Source of the DNA: Polydactylus sextarius
Lineage: Eukaryota > Chordata > Actinopteri > Polynemidae
Length of the DNA stretch: 64,000 nt
NCBI GenBank assembly: GCA_016801845.1
Contig: CM028912.1
Location: 8,686,001 to 8,750,000, forward strand
Reading direction: 5' to 3'
Each line of letters begins with the position of its first letter. Positions within the stretch are counted from its first letter, which is position 1. The notes beneath the pieces are model-generated. The model was given only the letters and a program-made list of their open reading frames with translations, was not told where the DNA came from and made no database searches. Below are positions 11,801-24,600 of the stretch, one piece after another. Made by a program: the position numbers and the translations under genes.

Positions 11801-14800
11801 TGACAATTGAAAGTTCAGCTTCATATATAACAGCTGAAATTATATTGTTTAAGTCATCCATGATCCCCAAATTATTATCTTTATAGACGTACAGTAGCTC
11901 TGTATCGTCATATGTTCACAATGGAGCATCGTATAAGGTTAAAGCAGACAAAAGCAGACCTTTGAGATAAAAACTGCACACGAATCCATCCAATCATGTG
12001 GCAACACTTGCCCCTGGGCCTAAACGAACTGCATCAGTGGCCTGTTTTTTTCCGTGACACACAGGCCACAGCACTTAAGAGTGGGGACAGGGAATGTGCG
12101 AAGTGCAATAACCCTGAACATTGTACATGACTTGGAATCACATCTAGCATGTTGTGTTGGGCTCACAATAGTGATGATTTAAGATGGTGATGATAGGCAG
12201 TGTATGTTCAGAGACTCATCTGATTTATTGATGTTCACTGTGTGCAGGCGGATGGTTTGTTTATCTCCACAGAAAGATATGAAGCAGTATGCTGCTTTGA
12301 AAACTTCTCTTACATGACTGCAACCCACAACTATGAATTTCTGATTAATTAGGATGATACACTTAAGGGCACGAGAGACAAAAACATCCCAATGCTCTGA
12401 AATTAGTTATAAAAATGGCTGCTTAAACAAATAACGAAAAGCAAAAAGGTGCAGTTCCTGTCACATGCAAAAGATATGAAAATGCAAAGCTAGAAGATAC
12501 AAGATGATTTTCAATTCATCAAAGCAGATTTGTGTCTCTCATAATAACAGTGAAAGTGACTTTTTCATTACTTTATGGAGCAGAACAAACAGTAGATGCA
12601 GTCATTTGCATAAAATGATGAGAGTCACTCCATGCAGAACAGGAAAACTCATAATAATATAGTAAGAGCTACTGCCTGGCCATCGCTAAAGGTTACAGAT
12701 GTATTGGCAGAAGCCGTTGAATGCATTTTTTCTAATAGTGTGATTTACATTATTTGGTCACAAATCTGAATCAGGATCATTATCCTTTTTTTGCCATCAC
12801 AGAAGAATAGCAAATAGGTCATTTATCATGATTAATTAAACAAGTTGGAAATGCATTAACAGGAGTTGGACAACACTCCTGTGCTCATTAAAGTCTGAAA
12901 AGTGTTCGTAGTGTTTAAATCAAACATTAACATTAAAGTACACTAATTCAAGAAACTGCTCTTTTCAGATTATCGTTCATCATTATATTTTGTTGGATCT
13001 ATAAAATAAAACAAGCATAAAAGCAACTCCCTTGGTGGGCTTTTAAATATCCTTATGCCATAGACAGGAAGTACGCAGAAGTCAATCACAGTCAATGAGA
13101 TCCCAGGATATCACATTCCTCAAATCAGATAGCCATCCTCGTGTCAACACATTACAGAAGCTCCTCCCTGCTGCCCTGGGAGGATAGGATTCACAGTATC
13201 CAGCAATTATCTGTAATGTGGGAGAAAAATCAATGTGCCCATGGAAAGCTGCTAAGGTCACCGAGCTGACGTTGTCACTTGAATCAGAAGCACTGCGTCG
13301 CTGCAGGCTGGGCTCCAAGCCTATCAGCCAGCATCTGTGACAACACGCATGGTTTGTAATGCTGTGGATTATGATAACTATTAGCCTGACGATATGGAAG
13401 ATAATTTGTTTTTGGAATCATAGTAGAATAGAAAATTATCACAGATTTCAGGCATCTATTAAACAGACAGAAACTACAAACCATATTGTGTTTTTCTCTC
13501 AGTCCTGATGAACCAAGATTTCTTTTTAACTGTATTGTCTCTATAACTACATATATTTATCCTTTTGTTTCAGTCTAAGAAACTAAATGTCCTTTCAGTT
13601 GTATTTGTTGTTGTAGTCAGTGTGTACAGTAGTATATAAAAACAGATATAACAGTCTATGCAGGTGCAATAATAGATTTTAAATGTTCACAAATACCCTA
13701 AATGTATACTACAGATGGTCATGTGTCAGCCTCAAATATCGTAAATCCCTTATGTCTAAACATCTCTGCTGTCAATCATTATGACAAAAAAGAGCTGAAA
13801 CAGCCTCAGACTCACCTCTGCTCCTGATTTTTGTCCAAATTGGTAGTAGCACAAATTTCATTCTTGTCTTTATCGTCAATTTCCATGTCTTCTTTTTCAG
13901 GTAGATGCTCACAACCGAAGCTAATGGAGGGCAGGCTACGAGTGTGCCCTCTCTGAGGGTGCGAGATCCCGGCAGTACTGTAAGGGGAGGGGTGGCCATC
14001 TTGAAACATTGATAGTCTGGTGTAAATTCTATTAATGGCAAAAGGATATCGAGAAGAATGAAAAATCAATACCTTGTGGCTAGTAATGTTTGAAGGATCA
14101 GGCTGAGTGGAAATGTGAGATGGCCTGGCCTCGGCCTGATGCAGACACAGCTTCTGTAAGTGGTTAATCAAGTGCTTGTCTGACATCTACACTGCATTTT
14201 CCTCTCACCATTACCCCCATTTTCCCCCGTCATTGCGAAGAAGATGTGCTATCAAATGTAAGAGATGGTAACCGGAGGAATAATAGATGTTACCAATCTG
14301 ATATAGCTGCTACTTGAGGGACTAATTGTATTTTGTCTCAAGGTTTCAATTTTCATATGCACTGTGTTTCATTTCTGCATCAGATGCATCTACATGAGAA
14401 TGGCACACATGAGCCATGCACTTGTTTGATTCTCAGACTGCACAATGTTCTGGAAATAAGGGGGTGGGAGGGAAGGAGGGGTGTATGTGTGTGGGTGTGT
14501 GTGTGTGTGCATGTGATGACTCACTGAGTTTAAACATTGCATCTCAGCTCTGTTGCTATCAATCCTACCATATATTTTCTTCTTAAAAACCTTATCTAAA
14601 AAAAAGAGGAGACATAAAGCACAATGATGCAATCGGATTGTATCCCCTGCCCACACAACAGGCCTTTAAAAATTCCTTTACACACAGCTCACACGAGCTG
14701 TTTCTCAATATCGCCGCACAAACGGCAAACAAATAGGCATCATAAAATTTTATTCTCTTTTGGTTCCCTCCCGATTCTAGCTTTAGTCTTTTACTATTAT

Positions 14801-17800
14801 AGGTTGAAAACACTGTAATGCTAAGGATAAGGATGTGCCTTAAAGTGCACCAGCACAGACAAGTGACAGAAAGGAGGCACTGCATAAGATCTGAACTGAG
14901 CCACATTCTGTTAACATCACAATGCTTCTTCATTTACATATTTCCTATATAGTGACATATATAATGACAGTATAATCAAATTCAACTTCCTCTATTTGTC
15001 TCAAAATGAAGAAATTGCACTCATTATCATGTCATTTCAGCAGAAGCTGTTCATTGTCTATTCTGTAGTAGCTACATGTGAGTTTGGCATCAAAGTCTCA
15101 AGTATAATTTATTGAAAATTATCCCACTAAGACTAAACATAAAGAACAAAGAAAAAGATTTGTTTTGAAGGCATTTCACCACATTTCAAGTTTCATTTAA
15201 ACTTACATGACAATAGTGTGAGTGACACTGATGTTGCCTGGAATATGAGAAAATTATATGCATCGCTAATAGAATATAATAGAAAGTATTGTTCAGCCAG
15301 GGCAGGAAAACTCACCCGTCAAAGTAAAAACACCATATAAACAAGTTCTGTCACATAAACAACACAGAGAGCTCACACATGCAAAACTGTTCATCATGTT
15401 ACACATCAAGCTTACAGACTCCCTTGCCCAGTTGTTTTTTTTTCAACATTGTCTATAAAATTCAGTTTATCACCTATGTGCATTCTCAAATATTTCCAGA
15501 TACTATCAGTTTACACAATATCAGTGATGACTGTGCACTCATCCCGAGGCCCAGAAGTCATTGCAAGAATACATGAATTTCCATTGCGTCAAATGCCATG
15601 CTAAAATAAACAAATACAAAAATACATAAATAAAATCTGTGCATAATTTGTTGAACACAGCAAGTGTAGAGTCTGCAGTACCTTGAAGAAAATTGCAGTG
15701 AGGTGAGGTTTTTTACTGACAACTGTCTCCATGTCCTTCACCAGAGCAGAGGTTAATGCTACAAGTTGGCAGTTGTTCAATTCTTTGGACCTCTACTTTT
15801 TTGGATACTAGTCTAATAATAAGTGTCTTCCAGGTGCCAGTGAACTGTAAAAAAAAAAAAAAAAAAAAAAGAAAAATGACTACTTAAGGTAAAACTGGCT
15901 TTAGCTGGATGGAGTGTGCCTTTGAAATGGAGGTCATTAGGTGACAGTGCTTTGAGAGGTTTAATAAGATAGAAGCAAGTGTCGACTTCCTTTTCACATA
16001 TCCAGATTGTGAGGTCTCTGGGAATTGGTGGAGATGTTGTTGGTTCTTTATTTACAACAGGGTATTAAACTGTCCATAAAAATGATTAAATTGATCTACA
16101 AAGAGAGGCTGACCTTAAAGAAATCACCTTGTCCTTCTGGGCATTCTCCACCTATTACCTGATTTTGAGGCCCTCTCTTTGTGTCAAAATTTGGTTTCCT
16201 TTAATGTTTAGTGTCATTTAGTGTTTTATGTGTGTGCATGGTTAGAATCTAATTTGTGTAATGAAATTATCATACTTCAAACTAACCATCTTCAGCTCTA
16301 GAAAATACTGTTCACGAAGCACAGGAAAGTGAAGAAATGGAGGATTAATTGAAGTCCAGCTGCTGATTTTTGCTCTGGTGCCCCCAAGCAGATTAATCTG
16401 GTCATTGCAAGTAAATTGTCGTTTGCACTAAATGTGCCTTGACTCAGTTGACATTTGAAAAAAATATTACTGCCATCTGGTGGCTGTTGCTGGTCCATTT
16501 TTTTCCCCCCACTAAAGGAGGATAGCGTCAACCAGCTCATACTGTGCTGACTCACCCACGGTCTGTCAACTACACACAAAATCAGAGTAGGTCATTCCCA
16601 TTTAATGTCTTTCAGCAACCACCAAAGGTCTTTAAGTATAACTGCTCACGTGTGCCATGTACCTGATGTGCACATTCAAATGTGTTGTTACCAAATGCAT
16701 TATTATTATATATGAGCGACATATTCATAACAACATATTCTCATCACAGGTTTTGCTATCCTCCCTAATAGCACCGGAGAATTGACCAAATAAATAACTT
16801 GAAGAAATTACCTCTCACATTCATCCCCAGAAACCTGTGTGGTTCCTGTGAGACAGCAATCTTACACAGCGTCCCTGCCGGCAGCCTCCTCATTGTAGGG
16901 CTCATTATATTTCTACTTGTGTAATGCAACACTGCAGTAAAGTGGCTTTTGCAAAACTGTTCAGCTGATAGAAGGAGAAATGACGATTTACATTCAGAAG
17001 TATAGATTACATTTGATTACTGTGGCAATTACATAGAAAACACCAGAAATTGCATCTCCTGCTGGAATTATGAATGTATATAACCACAAATAAATCAAAC
17101 TCTTATTTTGTGACCTTCTCCAAAAACTCACTGTCAGGACCTGTGTGGCCTGACCATTTATCCTGACATCCTTCATAAGGTTAGTGGATGTAAGCTCCCA
17201 AGGCTGCACTTATCCCACTGACTAATGACATAACGGGAAGTCTGATGAGAATCTGCTTGGGCTCTCACTCCGAACCTCGGCACCACCAAATAAGTGGATC
17301 AAACGCGAAGCCGCCCCCTTATCACCACTTCCCCTGTCTGTTTGGTGGACTCCGGTATCTGATGAATCCTTATCGTGGCCATACAGTGCCGGCTCACATG
17401 TCATGTTATCACACAGGTCCCTTCCCGAGGGCACCCACAGGAAGAGTCTGTTCCCAGGGCACTACATGCTTAGTATCTCAACTGCCTTACGGTAAGGAAA
17501 AACTGCAGTGTGGTCAAGAGACAACTGTGTCTTTTAAATGTTGCTATTAATATGAGAGCCTCGTAATGCTCAACACACGATGGCCAATTTTGACAAACAG
17601 GGTTCATATGAAAACCTTTTGTTGATGTTTACTTGATGTATCAAATTTTGAAAGTATGCAATTAGGAACAACTCACATCAGTCTGTAATCAACAGTGGTC
17701 TAGTCACTCTAAAACAGATATGGTCATATAACCAGGTAACAGAAAACTGCAGCATTATACAGTATATTAGGTACACTGTACCTGAAATAAGCTCCTTTGT

Positions 17801-18300
17801 CACAATTGTAATATTTTTTGTAACTTTTAACATTTGTGTAATAAATTATTTTATAACAATAACTAGAAAATAATGAATAGTGTAGAATAACAGTAGGATA
17901 TGTTGTATTTAAATCCAAAATCTAGTTCAAAATGTCTGTTTTGGAGTATAAAATGAGGATATTTAGCTAAATTTCCACAGTAAATAAATCAATATGGTAA
18001 ACTAGTAATTTCAGTGTTGTGTTTGTTCTTGGTAGATAGTAAAGTTGTATAGTTGTTGTTTTGTTTTTCCAACCTGCATGAGTCATATTTGCAAGCTTAA
18101 TTAGGTTTGTGTTTACGCTCCTGGTGTGAATAATAATTCACCTTTTTAATTTAACAGCAGGAGAAAGTTTAAACACGCGCTCACATCCACACCCACACAA
18201 GAATTAAAGAGTTTTCCCTCTAACGCATCGGTGTACAGCTGCTTCACTGTTTGCTTTAGTGGTTTTTTTGGGGGGGAACAAACGTAGTGTGCTTTTTTTT
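6576..18300. other. Intergenic spacer between divergent frmpd4 and arhgap6
   Basis: Nearly 12 kb hold no gene I can support. There are a poly(A) run at 6,883-6,902, a (TA)n at 8,790-8,827, a poly(A) run at 15,849-15,870 and short TG tracts near 14,490. In mammals MSL3 lies in this interval. I saw none of its chromodomain or MRG-domain sequence on either strand. One minus-strand exon-like ORF at 13.8-14.2 kb is discussed among the findings. Promoters and enhancers for the two flanking genes are likely here but cannot be placed from sequence alone. Confidence 0.55.
8778..8856. repeat. (TA)n microsatellite with short inverted flanks
   Basis: A run of about 19 AT dinucleotides is followed by the 7-bp arms CCTGTCA and TGACAGG around a CATATATA core. 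The arms may simply extend the foldback of the TA tract. Confidence 0.9.
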
Positions 18301-18421
18301 TTTTTTAAAACTGTAATTAAACCCATGAAGGGAGGAAGTAGTGAGTCAGAGAATGAGGGAGGTGGGCCGGGTGACAGGGGACTCCAGGCGCGCATTTCAT
18401 AATAGTGAAGGCACAAGGGAC

Positions 18422-18543
18422 CTGCTGCTGCTGCTGCGGTGAAAACGGTGCTGCTGCCTTAGTTCCGTTTTTTAGGACTCGAAGCAGAAATATGAATGTG
18501 CTCTCACACCTCTTTATGCACAACCTGAACAGATAGAAACGAT
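18422..18543 (+). promoter_or_regulatory. arhgap6: arhgap6 5' UTR with one upstream ORF
   Basis: The leader before the arhgap6 start carries a short (CTG)5 run at about 18,422 and a 14-codon upstream ORF (ATG 18,492, TAG ending 18,536). That uORF stops only 7 nt before the main ATG, a spacing that leaves little room for reinitiation. A 21-bp stretch of G and poly(T) lies further up at 18,265-18,306. No TATA box is obvious, and the 5' limit given is arbitrary. Confidence 0.5.
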
Positions 18544-18690
18544 ATGTCAGCTCAAGGATTGTTAAGCAGCGTGTTCTCGTGCTCTCTAAGCCCCAAAACT
18601 ATTTCCAAGCGGCGGCTGAGACAGACCAGGAGCTTGGACCCGGCGCTGATGCGACATTACAGTAACGAGTCTGAGGAGACGTCGTACAAG
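18544..18690 (+). CDS. arhgap6: arhgap6 exon 1 (residues 1-49)
   Basis: This exon encodes MSAQGLLSSVFSCSLSP and the motif RRLRQTRSLDPAL, both also at the N-terminus of human ARHGAP6. It ends in phase 0 at ACAAG|GTGAGT. The start is chosen because the MSAQ motif aligns with the mammalian start and the upstream frame is closed by a separate uORF. The Ser/Pro-rich stretch that follows in mammals is absent here. Confidence 0.95.
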
Positions 18691-21600
18691 GTGAGTGACC
18701 TGACGACAGGTGATCGTGGCTCACCTGCTCTCACGTTTGACTACTTCACCAGACAACAGATGAAGGCTCTGATTTCCCAAACTTACCTGACCTCACTTGT
18801 GGAGATAAGAATTGTTGATTGTTGACGTTACATGATGGTTGGTGAAGATGATGATGAGTGTGATGACAGCAAACTGTCTATGAGGTGGGAGAAGATAAAC
18901 TGTGACTTTACTTACACTAAGATCCATAATTGTTTTCTTATGTTTCTGACTTAAAACTCACGCCCACAAAACTTGAAAACTATCCAAATTCAGGAAGTCT
19001 TGTGTCCAATTAATGGATGTCCTTTTATGCGCATTTTATACCTTCTTTAAGCATTACATTTCTTCTCATGGTAAGGGAATTAAAAGGGAAATTGTTTTCT
19101 GGCAGTGGTGCAACATCAGCATATGTTCGTGACAAACTAAACGCAAGTACTAACGTAACAATATTGCAGCTGCGTCACACTGGACACTCAAAGTGATTCA
19201 GTTCATTCCATCTGTTGAAATCATGTAGCAGCAGACGTCCTTGCTTGTGCTAACTTGCTGTCATTGTCTGTTAAAAGAGGTGTGACTGGAAAACACTGTT
19301 ACATTTGGTAACTGTTTCTCACAAAACTGTTTCTCACAACTGTTTCTCACAAAAAAACAAATCTTATTTCCTCATATAATATTAAAAGGGGGGGTAAGAT
19401 GTGGAGGTGATTATAATTTCTGTCTAATAACTTCCTGTACAGAATGAATCATCCAACTTGACAACAATATGAACATGGCAAACAGCTATGTGATTAAATT
19501 ATTACAGGTTATCAAATGTGCGTGGTTTTTCCTTTACAAGGCCATTATTCTAACTAGCTAGCTGATTACAAGCCCGTAAACCCAAATTTTCATGGTTGTT
19601 CAATCTTGGTTAGAAGCTCTTTTTTTCATTATTATTATTATTAAATCTGTTTGAATTGAGCCTTTTATTTTAATTTGTTTTTCTTTTGTCAGAAAAACTA
19701 ATGAAAAAGGGACTTCTTTGAGTTATTAGTAGCCCTAAAGATGAATATTTATTAATCGCCATACAACATAAAGCACTAATAGTGACGCAGTACACTATCA
19801 GGTGCACAGTCATTCTACTAAACTAATCAATAATCTGTATCTATCCATTGTACTTGTCTTTCATCACAAGGTGCATTAATTAACAGAAAAAAGGTGTAAC
19901 GTTTTAACATATATTTTATTTGAAATACATTACAGCGTCCATTGGAACATCTTTTGTTGTTGTTAGATATAAATCTCTTTCAGATTTGGCGTATTTAGCT
20001 GTGACACATGTTCGTAATTGAGCCAATCTGTACTGCTGCACTTAAGTTGGTCCTCATGGTAACACTGTTTGTTTAGTATAATGGAAATGTATTACAGATG
20101 TGACATTATAATAGCCTTGTAATGAATACCAGGTATCTGGTCTTTCTTTCTGCCGTCAACAAGAACCGAGTCCTTCTGCCAGAGTCCTTACAAATGTAAT
20201 CACAGTAAATCTGAATGAAGCTGATTAATATTGGAGACAGCTCTGTGTCAGGGAGGATATTTAATGTGATTCATAACTTTGGGGAGTGCTTGCTTGCTAC
20301 CTTCACTGTTATAACAGGCTGCCCTACAGCCTAGTGTTTGCCAAGCATTTAAAAAAGCTGCAAATTTTAAGTCCACTACAGATAACAACTTCAGATAAAT
20401 TGCTAAAATGTTGTCGTTATTGATGTTCTCATCATTAACTAATTATTTTTACTACTTCTAAGACCTTCATTTGTAGATTGTGAAGCTGATTTAGAGCGAC
20501 ATCATGACATCAAGAAAGAAAACTCAAGCAATTCTAGTCAGTTCAGCTGAAAACCTTCGGTGTCACATCCTTCCTGACTGACATGACCATGTTGTCAGCA
20601 AGTAAATGCCTTGTACTATGGTTGCAAATAACCAACAGCAGTTAATTAAGAGAAAACCATATGTAAAATACAATGACAGTTACATTGGCGCAATCAGGTT
20701 GATAGTTTTTTCTCCTTTGCACAAAAAACAACAAAAAATGCTGCACCTCCATTTAGATACCAGTCAGCTTTACAAGGTTCTCAGTTTATAAGATCTACAA
20801 TCTTCACTTCTAATTCGGTCCATCTAGGCCTCTTGTTAAAATGCATGGCAAACACCAGAGCCTGCTAATGATAAGTTTATAACCAGTGAGAATCTATCAT
20901 TGCGATGTGTTTAGTCATACTATGTGCATGATGTATATGATCAGAGAATGGTAACTTACTGTAGCATGATCCTGGCATGAAAACACACCATTTCCGTTGT
21001 TTAGAGAGCAGTGTCAGCGTGGTATTTTGATCTATGTTATAAATTACCTTGTGTTTTCCATAGGCTGAATGTCACTGTGCTCTATTAGAAGTGTACTCAC
21101 CCAGGGTCTGAGTAGTCTGAGCTGAGATGAAAAGCAGAGACATCTGGTTTACATGAAGAAAGCCTCAACTCTTATTTCTCACAGTAGAGCAGCATGACCT
21201 GATCCTTGGCTACAATCCCCCAGGCACATATTTCTTCCCACAGGAGACTGGCCGTTTGCATGGCATTGCATTAAACCTGCAAATACACCACTACAGCATC
21301 CAGTTTGCATCTAATAAGAGTATAAAGTTATAAACACAAGTGTAAAGTTGTTTCACAGAAAGTCATTGAAATCTCACGCTGAAAGTACTTTCCTATGATT
21401 ACATAACTGACATATATGATCTGCTTAGTGTAAGTGCTCAGCCTCGGTATCTGCACACTTACAACAAATAACCACTTTCACTTCTCAGTCTCCCTGTGAT
21501 GATGCACTATGAACCTGGAGGCATAATATTGAAAAATTCGATTAAGGTGGGATTTCTTTTCATGTATCACACTCAACAATGTGGTAATGAATGTGATTTG

Positions 21601-24600
21601 CAAAGATCTCCTGTGTACAGTTTCCTGGCATTTTATACTGTCGTTTTAAATCTTGGAAGATTTTCACAAACCTCAGAATATCTTGACAGTCAATAAAACT
21701 GCTCTCCTGCAGTTACAGTTAAACAAACATAGTTGATTACTAAGTGCCTTGAATTTCAGTCATACATATTGTCTTTGACGTATCTTTGTGATGTCAGCAT
21801 GTGATGTAATCGCCGTAATTTCATATAATGCAAAACACCTGAGGAAAAACCTGCAACTGTACAATAATGCAGATTGCAATTTCCTCAGGTTTCTTTCTAG
21901 GAAGCTGGTAAACTGCAGGACCCCACAAAGCCTTTAGAGGGAGTCATTTGTCATTCTGATGCAGTCACTAAATGAGGAAATTAATCATGAGTTGAGATTA
22001 AGGGATGGCAGGAGGTACTTTCCAAAAATGTGTGGACAGATTATGTAACGAGAAAAATACTTATATAAGTAACACGTTTTTTTTTTTTTAATGTACATGA
22101 CTGTCATGTTACTCTTACTGGTTTTAGCACTGCAGTTTTGTTGTTGTACATGCCTTATTGTGGCTCATTATCAGTTTTGTTGTGTAATAAAGTGGCTCTT
22201 CTTGGCTCTTTTAAGTTTTGTTAATTAAATGTAGTCATACTTTGAAATGGTGATTTAACAAGTTAATTAGCACAGTGACAAGTTTAAAGCTAGAATACAA
22301 ATATTTTACAAGATTCAATTTCTGACAGAGATCACGATTCCTTTAATGTGTTAGCTCAGTGATGGACAATGCAGAGAGAGAAAAGTCTGAGAGGATTGTG
22401 TGCTGTAGTGTATTTTCTCTTCTTTCCACAGAGGAGAGATGCTCTGAATTGCAAGGAAACTGATCTTTGATTGCCTCTTAAATCTCACTGAAGGGAAATT
22501 AACATTGTTAAATGCAAGAGGAAACATATGCCAATTAAAATTCATCAAATTTTTCATAAATGCAGCGGTGCTGACACTTATTTCTATCCTTTTCTCTGTA
22601 ATGAGAAGCTAGAAAAGTGAAAAGCAACAAACGCACTGAAAGCAGGACTCCAGCTGATGTTTACAAAGATGGATACTAATTAAGATTTTTTCGACTAAAA
22701 TGATTTACTAAAATGTATCCTCTGTCAGTGTGCTCTCAAGCATTTTATTGTCAGCCCACAGAAAGGCAATGAAGGCCATTTAAATCATTATGCGATGGGG
22801 GAACTAAATCTCACTCTAAAACTAAAAGTGGCTTTATTGTTGGGCTTTTGAGCTTTTGTTTTCAACTCTCCCTAAAGATACCATGCAGTCTGCGTTTTCA
22901 AAGTGAATGAGGATTTCTCCACCCAACATCACATTCAGAATAGTTTATTTCCGTCTTGACATGCCGCTTCCTGTTTATCATCACCCTGTGTAGCACTAAC
23001 AACCTCATTCCAGCAGTGGAAGCTGCTCAAAGTGACTCCAGAAAACCTCAGATATAATTCAGAACAGAGACATGCTGGAAAATCATCTGTATTTGCTCAT
23101 ATAATTCATTCGACCCTCGACAGAAGATCCATTGACTTCTGGTGCATTAAAACATCAGGAAAAACATAAGGAAACTCCTCCTCCCAGACGGTTGACTGCC
23201 ATTATAGCTCCAGCTTCCTGTATAAGCTGCACTACATATCAGTCAGGCTGCTGCCACTTTAGTCTGCAATGCTTCACCTATACAGGTTTTCATTTAATTT
23301 AATTTAATATGCCTGATTAGATCTTTTTGTTAGTGTTCACCACCATGACCGTGATGGAGATTTACATTTAAAACTCTTAAAACTTTTTTCTCTGCAGAAA
23401 TTCTGATCTCATCTTGGAAAAAAACACACATGTTGCTTTTTAACATGAACAATAGCTCTGTTCTTATTCAAGTGTCCTATTAAGCTTTGACAATGATGAG
23501 TCATGTTGCTCAGCGCCACGACCCTGAAACTGAAGTGGAGGAATATAATTCGACCATGGTAATTTCATTAATTGTAATACACCTGTTTTTTTTTTTTTGT
23601 TTTTTTTTTTTTAAACTGTGTTATGTCAGAAATCCTCTATGTAAAATGAGTAATTCTGTGAATAAGGGCCAGGGATCATGTGATGCTCTGAATAACCTTG
23701 ATTAAATTAGGTTATTTAAAGAAATATGCACTAAGAACAAGGGCTCAACTGATTGATTATCTGGCTGATTTAATTGACTGATATGAGGCATATTGGTATA
23801 GACTAATTGTTACATACATACATTTATATACAACATCTGCCAGAAGTTCACTACTATATTGTAGTGACTTACTCAAGTGTTTCAACTATATTTAAAATAT
23901 TATTGCAAAAAATATAAAAATCTTTGTCTATGTATCCATAAAGACTATTTGGCCAATTAATTGGTGTTTTATATTCCATAATATCATTATTAGCATCCTT
24001 AACTTTAACTGCAATGATTGCTACAAAGTAATTTCTGATACATTTAGTGTTAGATTTGCTTATTTTGATAAGAAACATACAAATACAGACAGTTTGAGAG
24101 TTAAAAAAAAAATATATCTAATAACTGATACAGTACACATAACTGATATATATCTGTTCACTTTTGAAGTTTGGAAGCTATTTTTTTGTTTACATTCCTT
24201 AATAATAGAGCTGAATTTAGACATTTTTCATGTTTGTTTGTTTGTTTTAAAAATAACCACAACACAGTGCAACAGAGATTCGCTCCATTACCTTGTTCTC
24301 CATAGCAACAGTTGTCGCTGAGGCTCATGGGTAATGTAGTTTTTTCCCTTAAAAAGCTTCATTCGCGTTCGGCTTACACCTGACTTAAAGTGTCATTAAG
24401 TAAACCGTGTCGAGCGAACATTTGAAATGCAAAACCGCCATTAATATATTTGTAACATTGTTGGTAAATATTTTTTTTTTTACACGATAAAGAAGAAAAG
24501 AAAGGAGGCAGCAGCATTTAACGTCCTCGGATGGGTTTATTGTGAACTTGTGACCCCGGTAGAAAGAGCCCCTCCCTCCTGGTCTCTGTGGTGTTATTGA

